Below, one piece after another: positions 1-11,942 of a DNA stretch of 64,000 nucleotides; the first letter of the stretch is position 1; each line of letters opens with the position of its first letter. Source of the stretch: Garcia nutans (Eukaryota; Streptophyta; Magnoliopsida; Malpighiales; Euphorbiaceae). The position numbers and the translations under genes are program-made. The stretch is from positions 3,046,001 through 3,110,000 of the forward strand of contig CANTUV010000003.1 of assembly GCA_947685225.1 (NCBI GenBank), given 5' to 3'. Below the pieces are notes generated by a model. The model did no database searches, had not been told where the DNA came from, and saw only the letters and a program-made list of their open reading frames with translations.

Positions 1-615
1 TGATGAATGGTTAAATGTCTTTTATTGGTTTACTTTATTTTTTTCATTATGTAATAGGTATGTTTTCACCTTGTGGGTACCTCATTAATTAAACTTCATG
101 TAATTAAAATTATTCTCATATTTTGGGGCCAATGTAAAGGATATATTTCCACCTTTTGGTGGGTGTCCTGTTTAGTTTTAGACTTTGGACAATGAAAGGG
201 CATGTTTCCATCCTTGGATTGGTGTCCACTTATTTGTTTTGTTTGGACATTATTATAATTTTTAATAAAGTATTTATTTATTCTTATGATTCGCTTGTAG
301 TATAGATAATGTCATTATATTTAAGAATTTTATAATATTAAGACCTAAAAAGGAGGCTGATTCTAATGAACCGGGCGTTGTAGGGGTGCTGGGTCATTCT
401 CACCTTCCCCAAACGTACCCAACTTTTTGTACCCAATAGGGGGTTGAAGATTTCTTAGGAATCGAGTCATCCACCCCTTTTTTTCTTAGCCTGTCTAGGT
501 GGTGACTCCATTTTCTCCGGGTTTAGGCTCGTGTTCTCTAAGGCCCTGAGCCTAACAGTGCCGAAGTCACAAGAATCATTCCAAATGGGAGTGGGGAAAA
601 AAACCCCCGCTCACA
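1..615 (+). repeat. Tat-type LTR, 3' portion
   Basis: This stretch matches the last ~600 bases of the complete Tat LTR at 1124-3279, including the 'gtgggtacctcattaatt' area and the 'ggcgactccattttctccgg'-like segment near its end. It closes with CTCACA at 615, followed by a primer site. The LTR's 5' part lies outside the window. It is a separate copy from the LTR that begins at 1124. Confidence 0.8.
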
Positions 616-1123
616 ATGGCGTCTCCACTGGAGATAAGAGAAGTTGATTCCGTTGGTCTTTATATTATTCTATTCTTTCTTGTCATGATATTATCCATTA
701 CATCATATTAGTTTTCATCGTGTGCGTGAGTTAGGATGCCTGTGTTTATGGGATACCATACTTTCACTCAAGGTATGGAGATCGAGCATGGCATAACCAC
801 TCATAGCCTTGTACCTTTTGGTATATACTTGCTATGGGAGCCTAAATCATTCAATCTAAAGACTAAAGCTCATGTAATTGGCCTAGTTACTTTCCTTAGG
901 TTTTACCCCAAATGCTTGTTATTTGACTATGGTTAATTTATCTTGGTTTAAATCATGGCTTATTTGGTTTGTTCTTTTCTAATATGACCTAATTACATTA
1001 TGAGCTCAAATAATTTTTTCCTATAAAACCAAAAGACCAAAACTATTTTCAAAATTTTTTGAATTGGTCTTTGGACATAAAACTTTCTAAAAACCTTTCT
1101 TTCTCATAACACAAATACAATGC
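616..1123 (+). other. Tat primer-binding site and leader fragment
   Basis: The sequence at 617-629 reads TGGCGTCTCCACT, a one-base variant of the Tat primer site at 3281. The following leader resembles 3294-3790 and is cut off at 1123 by the next LTR. A 66-codon open frame at 736-936 is leader sequence repeated elsewhere (3380-3560, and reversed at 38966-39080), not a gene. Either a second element inserted here or the intervening internal region was lost. Confidence 0.7.
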
Positions 1124-1338
1124 TGTAGACCCTTAATTTTTGACCCAGTCCAATATGATATTTTTTAGCAGTCCAAAATAATTTTGTGGTATTTATTTTA
1201 TGTACTATTTATAATATTTATCTATATAATATTTAACAGTTATTTTTAATAATAAAAATAATAGAAAATAATAAAAAATAAAAAATCAAACGAATCGGTG
1301 AGCAACGCGCGGCAGGGGCTTCACCGCAACAAGTATCT

Positions 1339-1392
1339 GCGCCGAATTGGGCACTACCCAATTCGCCGCAGCAGCCAACTGGGCTTGCCCAG
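1339..1392. promoter_or_regulatory. Palindromic module in Tat-1 U3
   Basis: Two dyads lie about 190-245 bp upstream of the TATA motif. The arms GCCGAATTGGG and CCCAATTCGCC flank a short loop, followed by CTGGGC-TT-GCCCAG. The segment is GC-rich in an otherwise AT-rich LTR. The same slot in other Tat LTRs holds different palindromes. A regulatory role is inferred from position only. Confidence 0.5.
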
Positions 1393-1581
1393 ATCACCCA
1401 GCCCACAATTTCCTGCTGCCTTGCCCAAAGCAATCCACATGCCAGCCTGCATTAATCCTCACAAACCCAGCAACCCTCACGCTACCAATTTTTGACCAAA
1501 CCTTATTTTACCCAATTTTGTAATTTTTCCTAAACAGTTGGTATTTACTTATTAAAATAGGATTAGGTCTTTTTATTTTTC

Positions 1582-1590
1582 TATAAATAA
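1582..1590 (+). promoter_or_regulatory. Probable TATA box of the Tat-1 5' LTR
   Basis: TATAAATAA is preceded by CTTTTTATTTTTC. The 3' LTR keeps the same motif at about 12419, and a reverse Tat LTR keeps it at about 45149-45163. Conservation between separate Tat copies supports a core promoter, with transcription starting roughly 30 bp downstream. Confidence 0.5.
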
Positions 1591-2259
1591 TAGTATTAAA
1601 CACACAGACTGGTGGTGGCAATTAGTAAAAAAACCTTTGGACCTTTAAATTTTTTTGGAGAGAGCTGGGAGACTTTTTGACTTTGGCTGACTGTTTAGAC
1701 TCGTGAGAAACTCAGTAACCAAACTTCATCAATAAAAAAACCCTAGCAAGTTTTATCAACAAAGGAAATAGAAAGGATGATAGACAAAGAAGATCAAAGA
1801 CACACAAACCTTACAAAGGCAGTGCACTCATTGTCTTGGAAAAGCTCGCCCAGAATCTTCATCCAACAATTTTGGTGGAGCCAACAAACGATGGTACACT
1901 CTAAAATAAATAAATAAATTATGTTTTAATTATTTTAAATATGGAATATTATTGTAATTAAGGTTATAGTAGGCTATTTCTTTTAAAATCAATTCATGCT
2001 AGTTTACATGGAGTGCAGAATACTGTTATTGTTTTGCTAACTCGTATAAACTAGATCCAGTAAACTTTTTCTCTTTGGATTTTTTCTATGTGTTATTTGT
2101 TTTCTATTGCATGATTATTTAACCAAAATACTAAAACAGCTTCACTTAAGGTTTTTCCATAAAAACTCACAATAGCTTCATTTAAGTTCTTTAAAAAGTA
2201 TTGTCACAGTGACTTAAATCATATAAACCTTAAAACTTTAATCAGTTTTCATAAATACC

Positions 2260-2545
2260 AAACCCTAATTTATTTCTTCCTAAACCCTAATTGCATAGTA
2301 TAAGCCCTACATTATTTTCTTAAAACCATGAAACGCTAATTAATTATATTTTTCAAAAACCTTTACAGTAGCCTAATACTTTAAATAATAAAAATAATAA
2401 AAATAATATAGATTCAAAAAAACCCTAAAATCTTATTTTTTAGAATCTAGACCCCAAAAACCCTAGTTTGATTCCAAATACACATAAAATCATATTTCAT
2501 ATTTGAAACCCTGATTTCCTATCTAAAAACCCTAAAAATCCCTAG
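2260..2545 (+). promoter_or_regulatory. Telobox cluster in Tat LTR
   Basis: AAACCCTAA-type motifs recur near 2260, 2283, 2422, 2459 and 2528, with degenerate copies between them. The same region of the other Tat LTRs is also dense in this motif (13104-13380; reversed at 39948-40080 and 44280-44425). The motifs are interspersed, not head to tail, so this is not telomeric DNA. Confidence 0.55.
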
Positions 2546-3279
2546 AATTCCTAATTCAAGATGTAAACCTAAATATGTATCTTTATTTACTGTATTTATA
2601 TTTTAGATTTGATTATGTAGTTTATTATATGTTTTGATGATTGATTTTTTTAATTTCGGCATTTGATTTGTTTATCATGGATGGATGATTTCTTTATTAT
2701 TATTTGTTAAAATTGTAAGAGGTATGTTTCCATTTTTTAGGTACCTTATATTGTGAGCATCATGTAATTTAATTTATTTTGAAGTTTTTGGATCAATGTA
2801 AAGGACACATTTCTACCTTTCGGTGGATGTCCTATCTAGTTTTAGATATTAGATGATGTAAGGACATGTTTCTATCCTTGAATGGGTGTCCATTTATTTG
2901 TTTTGTCTGGATATTGCTTTGACTTTAATATAATGATGCTTTATTTTAATTGTTGCATGAAGTATGGATAATATCATTATATTTAAGAATTTTATAATAT
3001 TAAGACCTGCAAAGGAGGCCGGTTCCAATGAATTGGGCATTGTGGGGGGTGCTGGGCCATTTCTCACCTTCCCATACGTACCTAACTTTCCAAACCCATT
3101 AGGGGGTTGGAGATTCCTTAGGAATCGAGTCATCCACCCCTTCTTTTTTCTGGCCCATCCGGGTGGCGACTCCATTTTCTCCGGGCTTAGGCCCATGTTC
3201 TCTAAGGCCCTGAGCTTAAATAGTGCCAAAATCGCAAGAATCATTCCACTGGGAGTGGGGGAGAAAATCCCCGCTCACA

Positions 3280-4446
3280 ATGGCGACTCCACTAGTGATA
3301 AGAGAAGTTGATTCCATTGGTATTTTTATTATTCTATTCTTTCTTATCATGGTATTATCCATTGCATCATTTAGTTTGCATCGTGTGCGTGAGTTAGGAT
3401 ACCCATGTTACCCGTGTTGTGTTATGTAAGGGATACCACACTTTCACTTAAGGTATGGAGATCGAGCATGGCATAACCACTCATAGCCTTATACCTTTTG
3501 GTATATACTTGCTATGGGAACCTAAGCCTTTTAACCCAAAGACTAAAGCTCATGTAATTGGCCTAGTTACTTTTCTTAGATTTTTACCCCAAATGCTTGT
3601 TGTTTGACTATTGTTAATTTATCTTGGCTTAAATCATGTCTTATTTGGTTTGTTCTTTTTCTAATATGACCTATTTACATTGTGAGCTCAAATAAGTTTT
3701 TCCTCTAAATCAAAAATACCAAAGCTATTTTCAAAACTTTTTAAGATGGTATTTGGATATAAAATGTTTCTAAAAATGAATCAAAATTTTTTTCTCATGA
3801 CTCAAAAAGAAAAGTCAAAAATCCATTTTTTTATCTAAATTCTTTTTACCAAACCATGTTTGCATTTCATCCAACCTTTAAAAGAGCTTACGAATATTTA
3901 GGTCAATTATGGAAATACCAAAAATCAATTATGAGCCTAGTTTATACTAAGAAATATTAACCATAGGCTTGTTTTTGGCATGAATCATTAGTTACTTTTT
4001 CTAGTGAGAAATCTATTTATAATAAACCTCTTAATTTAGTTTTAATCCAATATAGCATAAAAGCTACTTTAGTTGATTGAATGGATTAAAACCTAATTAA
4101 TGGAAATTATCATGAACTGATTTCCATTTTTAAAATATAACTATTGGTTGAAACATCCGAGAGAATTTTTTGAAAACAAGATACCCCATGTTGGTACTTT
4201 GTTAACCATATACCTAGGAAAAGAGACTCACCATCCGTGTGTGGAAGTTATAAGGTTGGAAGGGACGTTCTACTTATCTTTGTCTATTTTTTTGTTCATA
4301 CATGCATACATACATTTGCATCTCATATCATTGATCCTCTCTGGCTCACAGACCTAGATTACAATAGTTCAAACACCTACGACAAGCCCACTTACGCCGG
4401 TGGGGAAGAATCTAACAGTGACTCAATCACTTTTTCACCAAAAGCA
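3280..4446 (+). other. Tat-1 primer-binding site and leader
   Basis: TGGCGACTCCACT at 3281-3293 follows the LTR end by one base, the position expected for a primer site. Tat/Ogre elements are described as using tRNA-Arg, which I could not verify here. The leader is non-coding and AT-rich. Parts of it recur at 616-1123, 24356-24995 and reversed at 38966-39195. Confidence 0.65.
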
Positions 4447-5813
4447 ATGGAGCCCGAACAAATTCAAAGAATGGTGGATGACACCCTCAATGCTAAAATT
4501 GAAGAACTAAAGGGGGCCCTAGCTAAGATAATAAAGAATCAAATTACTACAATGTTTGGGAACAATGTCGAAGCATCTGCAAGCACCAAGAAAGATAAGG
4601 GGAAGGCTAAAGTTGGTGAAGTGGCTTTTCATGATGACAAGGTGGTCGTTGATGATGATGACAACTGGGCTCAATACTTCCAAGATCCTCAAGATAAAAA
4701 GAAGGAGCCAAAGATTGTTAAAAAAGACTATTGTTGAAAAGACTGAGATGTTTGATGTTGAGAAGATGATTGCTGATTTAAAAAGAAGTTTGAAAAGAAG
4801 CTAAAAACTGAAGAGATGTCTGAGATCGACAAACTGTTTAAACAAGATGATGAGGTCCCTTATAAGTTCAAGATGCCTTCCTTCACTAGGTACAATGGTA
4901 TTGGAAACCCTCATCTCCATGTGAAGCAGTACATCATGCTATGCAATCTGCCCGAGCTACTAAAGCTCAAACTCTGAGATATTTTATGCTCTCATTGGAT
5001 CCTGTTGTGAAAAATTGGTTTAATACCTTGGAAGAAAGTACCCAAAAAGATTGGGACATGTTGTACAAAGCCTTTATCCAACAATATGGATACAATGCTG
5101 AATTGGAAGTTACTTTGATGGAGGTTGAGTCCATTAGACAATGACCAAATGAGAATTTTATGGACTATGTGAAAAGGTGGAGGAATAAGGCTCCATTGCT
5201 CAGGAAGAGGCCCGATGAATCTGATCAAATAAGGATGATTGTAAGAGGGGTGTTGCCTAGTCTTGGTGAAAGGATGTCTCATACACTCATCTGGGATTTT
5301 AAAGATCTTCTCCAAGCTGGTTTGCAAATAGAGGAGTGGAAAAGAGAGAAGAACCATTTTTCTGCAAAATGGAATTATCAGCCTAGCAATCAAAGTACAC
5401 AAAAGGAAGCTGATGTTAATGCCACTAGTTAATGAGGAATGAGGTAGTTTTCAAAATTAAGGAAGCCGCTATCTTGGGTTCTCAATAAGCTACAAAAGAA
5501 GGGATTGTTACAACCCCTGACTCCTCATCCTTTGCCTAATCCTCTTCCACCTAACTTTGACACTAAGGCATTTTTCCAATTCCATCAAAGGCCTGGACAC
5601 AAAATGGACAACTGTATAAAGTTGTGGCATGAGATTCAGAATTTAATTGATAATGAAAAGTTGCTTGAGCCGGATAAGCCCAATACCAAAAATAATCCTT
5701 TGCCTAGGTTCAATAGAGTGCCACCACCAATAGCTTTCATGGTAGGAGGAGGATTGGAGGAAGATCTTGTCTTATCCTCCTTTCAAGATGGGAATATGTA
5801 TTATGTGGAATAA
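4447..5813 (+). pseudogene. Tat-1 gag (broken)
   Basis: Gag forms the virus-like particle that packages the element's RNA. The first in-frame ATG shared with the copy at 24996 gives MEPEQIQ; the frame is open further upstream, so the true start is uncertain. An acidic, lysine-rich N-terminal part (to about 4735) is followed by the retrotransposon-gag core, with FMLSLDPVVKNWFNTL, WDMLYKAFIQQYG and YVKRWRNKAPLL. After that comes a C-terminal segment with FFQFHQRPGHKMDNC, which looks like a zinc knuckle missing its first cysteine. A stop and frameshift near 4735, a TGA near 5143 and stops at 5430-5500 break it into four pieces. No pol follows. Confidence 0.75.
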
Positions 5814-7123
5814 GGAGAAATTTTATTCAAAAAACTTCCCTTAGCTTGGAGTGTTGCTCTATTTATTTTCATTAATATTTAATTGGAATAATTATGTTTT
5901 TCAAATTATGCTTGTTTGAATAAATTATTTTCATCAAAATTTTCCTGGTCTCTATTCATTATGGTGCTCAACCAATGATGAATTTAACTTGATATTTATA
6001 AATTAGCGTATCTGTGCATCATGATTTGAATGACTTTACTAGGTGAGGAAATTGCTATGTAGCATTGAGTTGTGTATAGAGAGGGCTCTTGCATAATGAC
6101 TTTTGTCTAAGTCCTAGTTGTTGACTTTTGTTTAAGTCCTAGTTAGTCTAAGGGAGAGATGATCTAGGCATTATTTGGTTAGCCAACAACTAGTATCCAC
6201 CCTATTAAATATCAATCCCTAGTTGTCCCTTTGAGCCTTCATGAAATTTTAGCTCTCTATTTATGGACTTATAAACCCCGATGACCTACCCTGAGCTGTT
6301 GTGATACTTATGACAAATCTGATGATCACTAAGGTGAAGAGGAAAGAAGATCAAAGAATGGAATGCATAGCCAAAACCATAAGGATAGTTGATGTTCTCA
6401 AGACAATAAGGGTAGTTGAAGGTCACCTGATATCTCCAATCTATCAAGATAACATCAGAGTAACAAATGATTTATCATTGTTAAAGAAGATTTATGTCAC
6501 TCCACTCATCCATTATTAGAAACCCAAGTTGGTACAAACAAGACAACTCTTTTAGAGCTAGAAAGAAAAAAAAAACAAAACAAAAAGAAAAGAAAATAAT
6601 GAAAAGAAAATAAAAAGAAAATAAAACCCAAAATGGTTCAGAAAGCCAACCGAGTTCTCTTTTACCTAAAGCATCAAAAGACTTCCATTTGGTTTATAAG
6701 GACAGTTTGACTTGAATTGGTCCAACCCAACCCAACCAAAGATCCAATCAAAATCGAAGAAAAAGGAGAAAATTCATCCAGTTCTTGAAAGTCCTGTACT
6801 TGACAGTCCTACAAGGGAGAAGGTCAAAATGATAAAATGCTCAAAGAATAGGAGTAAGAAAAGAAAGAGAAAGAAAAGGTAAAAGAAGAAAGAAAAGGAA
6901 TGTGGGTATCAACCTTTTATAAGGGAAAAGATAGTCCAAATCAAGATCCATATTCATGTCAAAAAGAAAGAAGAATGTTCAAAGCTCTATCTTATTCCTG
7001 CTTCCAACTGTCTAAACAAGAAATTTGTAGTGCGACGGTTTGCCCATTGTGTCACAATGGCTCTAACTTACAAAAGGCCTTTATTTAACCCGTGTCCCTT
7101 ATAGACCCCATTTCAAGCCTATT
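5814..7123 (+). other. Non-coding Tat-1 spacer after gag
   Basis: This purine-rich stretch has no recognisable domain; open frames at 6301-6519 and 6900-7088 match nothing I know. It aligns by eye with the reverse Tat element at 50085-51461, for example around 5940-6060 against 51240-51360. It is therefore part of the element's design, not random flanking DNA. Confidence 0.6.
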
Positions 7124-7539
7124 TGTACCCCGATTTTTTATGTACTTTGGAATAGTAGTTGTGAGAGAGTATGTTGGTGAAATATGTAAAGAAAATATTA
7201 TAAGAGATAGATGTATATGAAGGATGATATGTATATACTGTATTTGAAAAAAATATGGGAAATATAATTACAATATATATAAGACATATACATATATCAA
7301 CATATACACCACATATACATGATGTATATATATATTGGTGTAGGAAAAGTAAATTGTAAATAATTAATTAATAATAATAATGATAATAATGACAAGAGAA
7401 AAAGAAGAAAAGAAAGTCAAAGGATGGATCAATATTTGTGGTGGAGAATTTTTAGGTGTATTTAATTATATTATTATTATTATTATATATATATATATAA
7501 GATAAGGATGAGTGTTTGACAAGAGAGCTTTCTCTTTCT

Positions 7540-7591
7540 TTCTTTCTTTATTTCTTTCTTTCTTTCTTCTTCTTCTTCTTCTTTAACGTGG

Positions 7592-7630
<39 letters not shown>
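7540..7630 (+). repeat. TTTC, TTC and GA microsatellites in the solo LTR
   Basis: A pyrimidine run of TTTC and TTC units is followed by about fifteen GA units ending near 7630. The LARD LTRs carry CT/GAA/TAA microsatellites at the equivalent inverted position. Confidence 0.8.
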
Positions 7631-7634
<4 letters not shown>

Positions 7635-8099
7635 ATGATTTTGTTCACATACACATCAAATTCATAAGGGCTTTAAGAGGGTTGAAGGTGGATATTGAAG
7701 ATTTGGCAAAGAATTCAAGTAAGTGTTCTTTTCCTTTTGTTGATTTCTATAGATTGAGCTTATATTTGATATGGTTAGTGTGTGAAGGTGATGATAATGA
7801 ATGATTGAAGTATATATATATATATATGTTGAATTGGTATTTAGATGATGATAATATGGTTATTTGTGAGGATGATGATGAATTGTTGAAATTGTTTAGG
7901 AAGGGTTTAATCTAAATGAGTTGGGAAAATTGAGTAATTGATACATGGATGATGTATATAATGATTATTATTATGATATGTTGAAGTTATATAAGTGTTA
8001 AATTGATAGGTGATTTATGAATATAAACTAAGATGTTGATTAAGGGTGTTGTAGTATGGATTTTGGAGTGATTGTGTTTAGAGTTCGAAATGCATTATT

Positions 8100-8395
8100 T
8101 TTGCGTGACACAGCCAGTGACACGGCCATGTCATTGGGCATGTCAACGGCACTAAGTTTAACGTTTGTGACGCGACCATTAACACGACCATGTCATTGGA
8201 CGTGTCATAGCTACTGATAGATAAAGTAATTGACACGGCCATGAACACGCCCGTGTTGTTGGGCGTGTCAATGTTTCTATAAGGTAGAATGAATGACATG
8301 TCCAGTGACACGCCCATGTTGCTGAGCGTGTCAAAGGTTCTATGTTGTTGGTTTAGGGCACGATCAGGGACATGCCCGTGTTGATGAGCGTGTCA
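8100..8395 (+). repeat. Imperfect ~65 bp repeats with GACACGCCC dyads
   Basis: About five copies of a unit with GACACGG or GACACGCCC, CCATGTT or CCGTGTT, then GCGTGTCA. Each unit is close to self-complementary. A matching set occurs in the Chromo-2 LTR at 56735-56970. The GC content contrasts with the surrounding LTR. Confidence 0.65.
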
Positions 8396-9645
8396 TGTGT
8401 AGAGTTTGCCCTAGTTAGTTCTTATTCTTATTTTCTTATGTGTATCAATAAATGAGTGTGTATAATCACCTTTAGATTAGGTTTTGAAGAGATTTGAGTT
8501 GCCCTAATCCAAATGTTAAAGGATTCTTGGAAGAGGAGTTTGGAATTGGTGTGAATTGCTCTAGAGGTAAGTACAAACCTTACATGATTGCATATATTTA
8601 CATGACTTTGGAACTTAACACATTTGGATGGAAATGTGTTAAGTAACCCACTACATTGTTGATGCATATGAATAATGCTATGTTTTGCATAATATGAACT
8701 ATGTGAATTATATGTTAAAGATTCAAAATATATGAACAATGTAAGTTGTGATGTGCACTCAAATGATGATATGTGAAGCCATTGTTGTTGGCTATAATGA
8801 TGCAAATGAAATAATTAGGGCATGGTTGCCTAGATGATTATGAGAAAATGATAATGGAATTGATAATGAAATAATAAAAGAATTGTGTGCCTAATATGTT
8901 ATTCAATTTTTAGAGTTTTGTTATTGGTGGCATGCCTAAAAGTAACAATCCCTTGAAGCTGGGTTGGGCTTGGTCCTTGAAGCCAAGTTGGGTTGATGTT
9001 GAGCTCCCCTTGAAGCTTGGTTGGGCCTAGTCCTTGAAGCCTAGTTGGGATGTTACATATGAGATGTTTCTCATTGTGATAATGATTTGCCTATGGGCTT
9101 GATAAATGTAATATTGGACCAAAACATTAACACTGGAATTTGAATGACATATTAGTTTCTTTGGGCCCATGCTTGTCTTTATTTAAATGTGAATCATGAA
9201 GGATGAAACAATTGAATAATATAATGAAATATAATATTATGAAATATGATATTATTGTGTATTGTTAAGATATAATGTTATGAGATATATGATTATAATT
9301 ATGGAATGATATGATCACAATACATAAGGAAATTACTGAAAATGAATGTGGCTTGAGAAACTATGATGAATGATGAGAAATGAGATTATGAAAATACAAT
9401 ATGATGTGTAATATGTATATGGATGTGGAAATTGTGAGTATTATTTCATGAATGTTCTGATAAGCCATTGAATTGTGGGTTGCTGCAATGATATGTGTAT
9501 ATGTATATAAACTATGAGATTAGTGTAATTATATGAAAAGTACATTGAAAATGGAAAACATGATAAGAAAATGATGATACATAATGTTAATATATGAAGT
9601 ATGATTTTTCTGTAATGTATGTGTATAATATTTTTTTGCACTACC

Positions 9646-9690
9646 AAGCTTTCAAGCTTAGCGCGGTTGTGTAAATCGTGCAGGTGAGTA
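9646..9690 (+). promoter_or_regulatory. Conserved dyad motif of chromovirus LTRs
   Basis: AAGCTTTCAAGCTTAGCGCG is followed by a CGCGGTT...AATCGTGCAGGTGA segment. Equivalents occur at 14528-14575 (reversed), 21248-21300 (reversed), 27268-27305, 35088-35128, 43460-43510 (reversed) and 55650-55700 (reversed). It is kept between LTRs that otherwise differ widely. The function is unknown; it could be a structural RNA or regulatory element. Confidence 0.5.
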
Positions 9691-10042
9691 GATGGTTGAT
9701 CCGGGAGTCAAAATGTTATGCCTTGAGAAGGGTAAGAGTATTTCAAGACCAACTAGAAGGTGGTGCATACATGTACAATTTGATTATGTTGTATTTTGAT
9801 AAAAATGTAAATATGCATAAGTGATTTTTGGAAAAGACAAGGTAATTTATATATATATGTAATATCATCAAAAGTATAATGGTTTTGTAATAGTTCTTAA
9901 AATAAAATGTATTTTTGTTTGGAACTAAGGTAAAATTTTTAAACAGTGATGAAAAGTGACATCCTTATATTTTATATACGTACTGCATGTATACAAGGTA
10001 TAAGTATAGTACTTATATAGAGTATAGGGGTGTTACACTATT

Positions 10043-10936
10043 AAAGACCTATTGATCTCTCTTGGTAGGTAGAGTCTATTAGTGGAGATAGTTTGGATAA
10101 GCATGCATATGAGATAGATAATATTCAAACTCAAATGAGACCTTTGGCCAAGTAATTTGTATGTGCCTATCTAAAGTGCAACAGTTCTTACTTAAATAGA
10201 AATGCTTCCTAATTTTAGTACGGTAACTAGGGTTGCATGTTATAGATATGTTAAATTTGAAAATTGAGTCCTGAGGTAAATTGACATTGATTTGGAAAAG
10301 CCAACATTTGATTTCAAAATCAAAATTCAAAAAAAAAATAATAATATACAAAGCCTTCAAGTTAAGAGAAGTTTGTTGAACCATCAAAACTCAAAGAACA
10401 CATTGGGAAAGAAATGATTATTGGCAAGGTCATGAAGAAGCTACCAACTGACATGCTGAAACATAGTTTGAAATGGATGTATCCCTGACTCTATAGCTTG
10501 GGGTATCCACCACTCATGTTCTCAACATCTTGAAGATAAAATCCATAAATGCAAAGCTTTCTGTCATTCCAATGCAAGACTTGAACGAGCATCTGAAAGG
10601 AACCAATGAGAACACTTCTGCTGATCACCTCGGTCTGTGAGTCGATTGAACCACTGTAAGTATTACTCATGCATATCATGCATACATGAGCATATCACAT
10701 GGCATTTTTGTCTTATGCTATTTGATCCTTTTCAAAGTAAATAACAAATGCTCTATGAAGCAAGCATGAAGCGAATATGGAATCAGGGGGCATGGAAGGC
10801 CCATTGCTCGAGGAAGCTCTAGTAATTTTGCAAAAAGAAGAAATGTGTGCTTGTGCAAAGAACTAGATAACAAAAAAATCAAAGCTTGCATAAAAAAAAT
10901 CTTTGGTTGTAGCCTACATAGGGGGCAAGGGTATAT
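10043..10936 (+). other. Tat-1 spacer between solo LTR and tandem array
   Basis: The first ~260 bp align with the reverse Tat element at 49837-50085. The remainder (about 10306-10930) has no counterpart there, because that element carries the PMD insert instead. I see no coding domain. Confidence 0.55.
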
Positions 10937-11870
10937 AGGTACCTCGGGTCCAGAACCCAAATCACCATGAGTCCAGAACTTGCTCATGTCCAAGTACCCA
11001 AATTAGATTCAATCACGGGTCCAAGTACCCAATCTCGAGTCTAAGTACCCAATTCAGTCATAGGTCCATGAACACAATCTCAGGTCTAAGTACCCAATCT
11101 TTGGTCCAAGTACCTAGTCTAGGGTCTAAGTGCCCAATTCAGTCACAGGTTTAAGTACCTAATCACGGGTCTAAGTACCTAATCCAATCATGGGTCAAAG
11201 TACCCAAATCAGATTTAATCTAGGGTCTAAGTATCCAATCTCGAGTCAAAGTACTCAATCTCGGGTCCAAGTACCCAAATCTAATTCAGTCATGGGTCTA
11301 AGTACCCATTCTTGGGTCCAAATATCCAATTTAGTCACGGGTCCAAGTACCCAATCCAATCACGGGTCCATGAACCCAAGTCAGATTCAATCTCAAGTCT
11401 AAGTACTCAATCTCGGGTCTAAGTACCCAATCTCGGGTCCAAGTACCCAAATCCAATTCAGTCACGGGTTCAAATACCCAATCTTGGATCCAAGTATCCA
11501 AATCTAATTCAGTCATGGGCCTAAGTACCCAATCACGTGTCCAAGTACCCAATCAAATCATGGGTCCAAGTACCCAAATCAGATTCAATCTCGGGTCCAA
11601 GTATCCAATCTCAGGTCCAAGTACCTAATCTCAAGTCCAAGTACCCAGTCTCGAGTCTAAGTATCCAATTCAGTCATGGGTCTAAATACCCAATCCAATC
11701 ACAGGTCCAAGTACCCAAATTAGATTCAATCTCAGGTCCAAGTACCCAATCTCGAGTCAAAGTACCCGAATCCAATTAAGTCACGAGTCCAAGTACCCAA
11801 TCTCAGGTCCAAGTACTCAAATATAATTCAGTCTCGGGTCCAAGTACCCAAAATCAAATCCAAGTACCCA
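10937..11870 (+). repeat. Tat-1 3' tandem array, ~20 bp unit
   Basis: Repeats of a unit like TCGGGTCCAAGTACCCAATC run for about 930 bp, with interspersed AATCCAATTCAGTCA blocks giving a loose higher-order pattern. The array lies just upstream of the polypurine tract. Open frames on both strands (11190-11779) arise from the period and do not encode a protein. Confidence 0.85.
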
Positions 11871-11942
11871 TCCTCATCTAAAATATTCTCAAAGTCATGT
11901 TGCTTTTCACTCTCTTCTACTGAAAGTCTCAGATCATTCAAG

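Larger units (their letters stand above)
1124..3279 (+). repeat. Tat-1 5' LTR
   Basis: The LTR starts TGTAGACCCTT and ends CCGCTCACA, so it has the TG...CA ends of an LTR. It is 2,156 bp, close to the ~2,169 bp of the split 3' copy. A TATA-like motif at 1582 suggests U3 is about the first 490 bp. R and U5 hold the telobox cluster at 2260-2545. Confidence 0.85.
7124..10037 (+). mobile_element. Solo chromovirus LTR with CTATT target duplication
   Basis: A 2,914 bp LTR starts TGTACCCCG and ends GGTGTTACA. It is flanked by CTATT at 7119-7123 and 10038-10042. The related reverse Tat copy near 50100 is uninterrupted at the matching site (reverse complement 'aagcctatcaaag'). Much of the LTR is homologous, inverted, to the LARD LTRs at 13842 and 20572. 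No internal region is present, so LTR-LTR recombination probably removed it. Confidence 0.85.

Noticed and set aside
736..936. 66-codon frame with YHTFTQGMEIEHG
   Set aside because: Lies in the Tat leader and recurs in broken form at 3430-3600 and 38966-39080; no sign of coding constraint.
2894..3311. Overlapping frames of ~115 codons on both strands
   Set aside because: They span the LTR end and primer site; the match to other Tat LTRs explains them.
6301..7088. Two small frames of 72 and 62 codons
   Set aside because: Low-complexity, Lys-rich translation, no domain, and the aligned region in Tat-R does not keep the frames open.
11190..11779. Repetitive protein-like frames with STQSRVQVPKSN or TWTRDWVL patterns
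   Set aside because: Created by a tandem array whose period keeps the frame open on both strands; the array is a retrotransposon 3' region.
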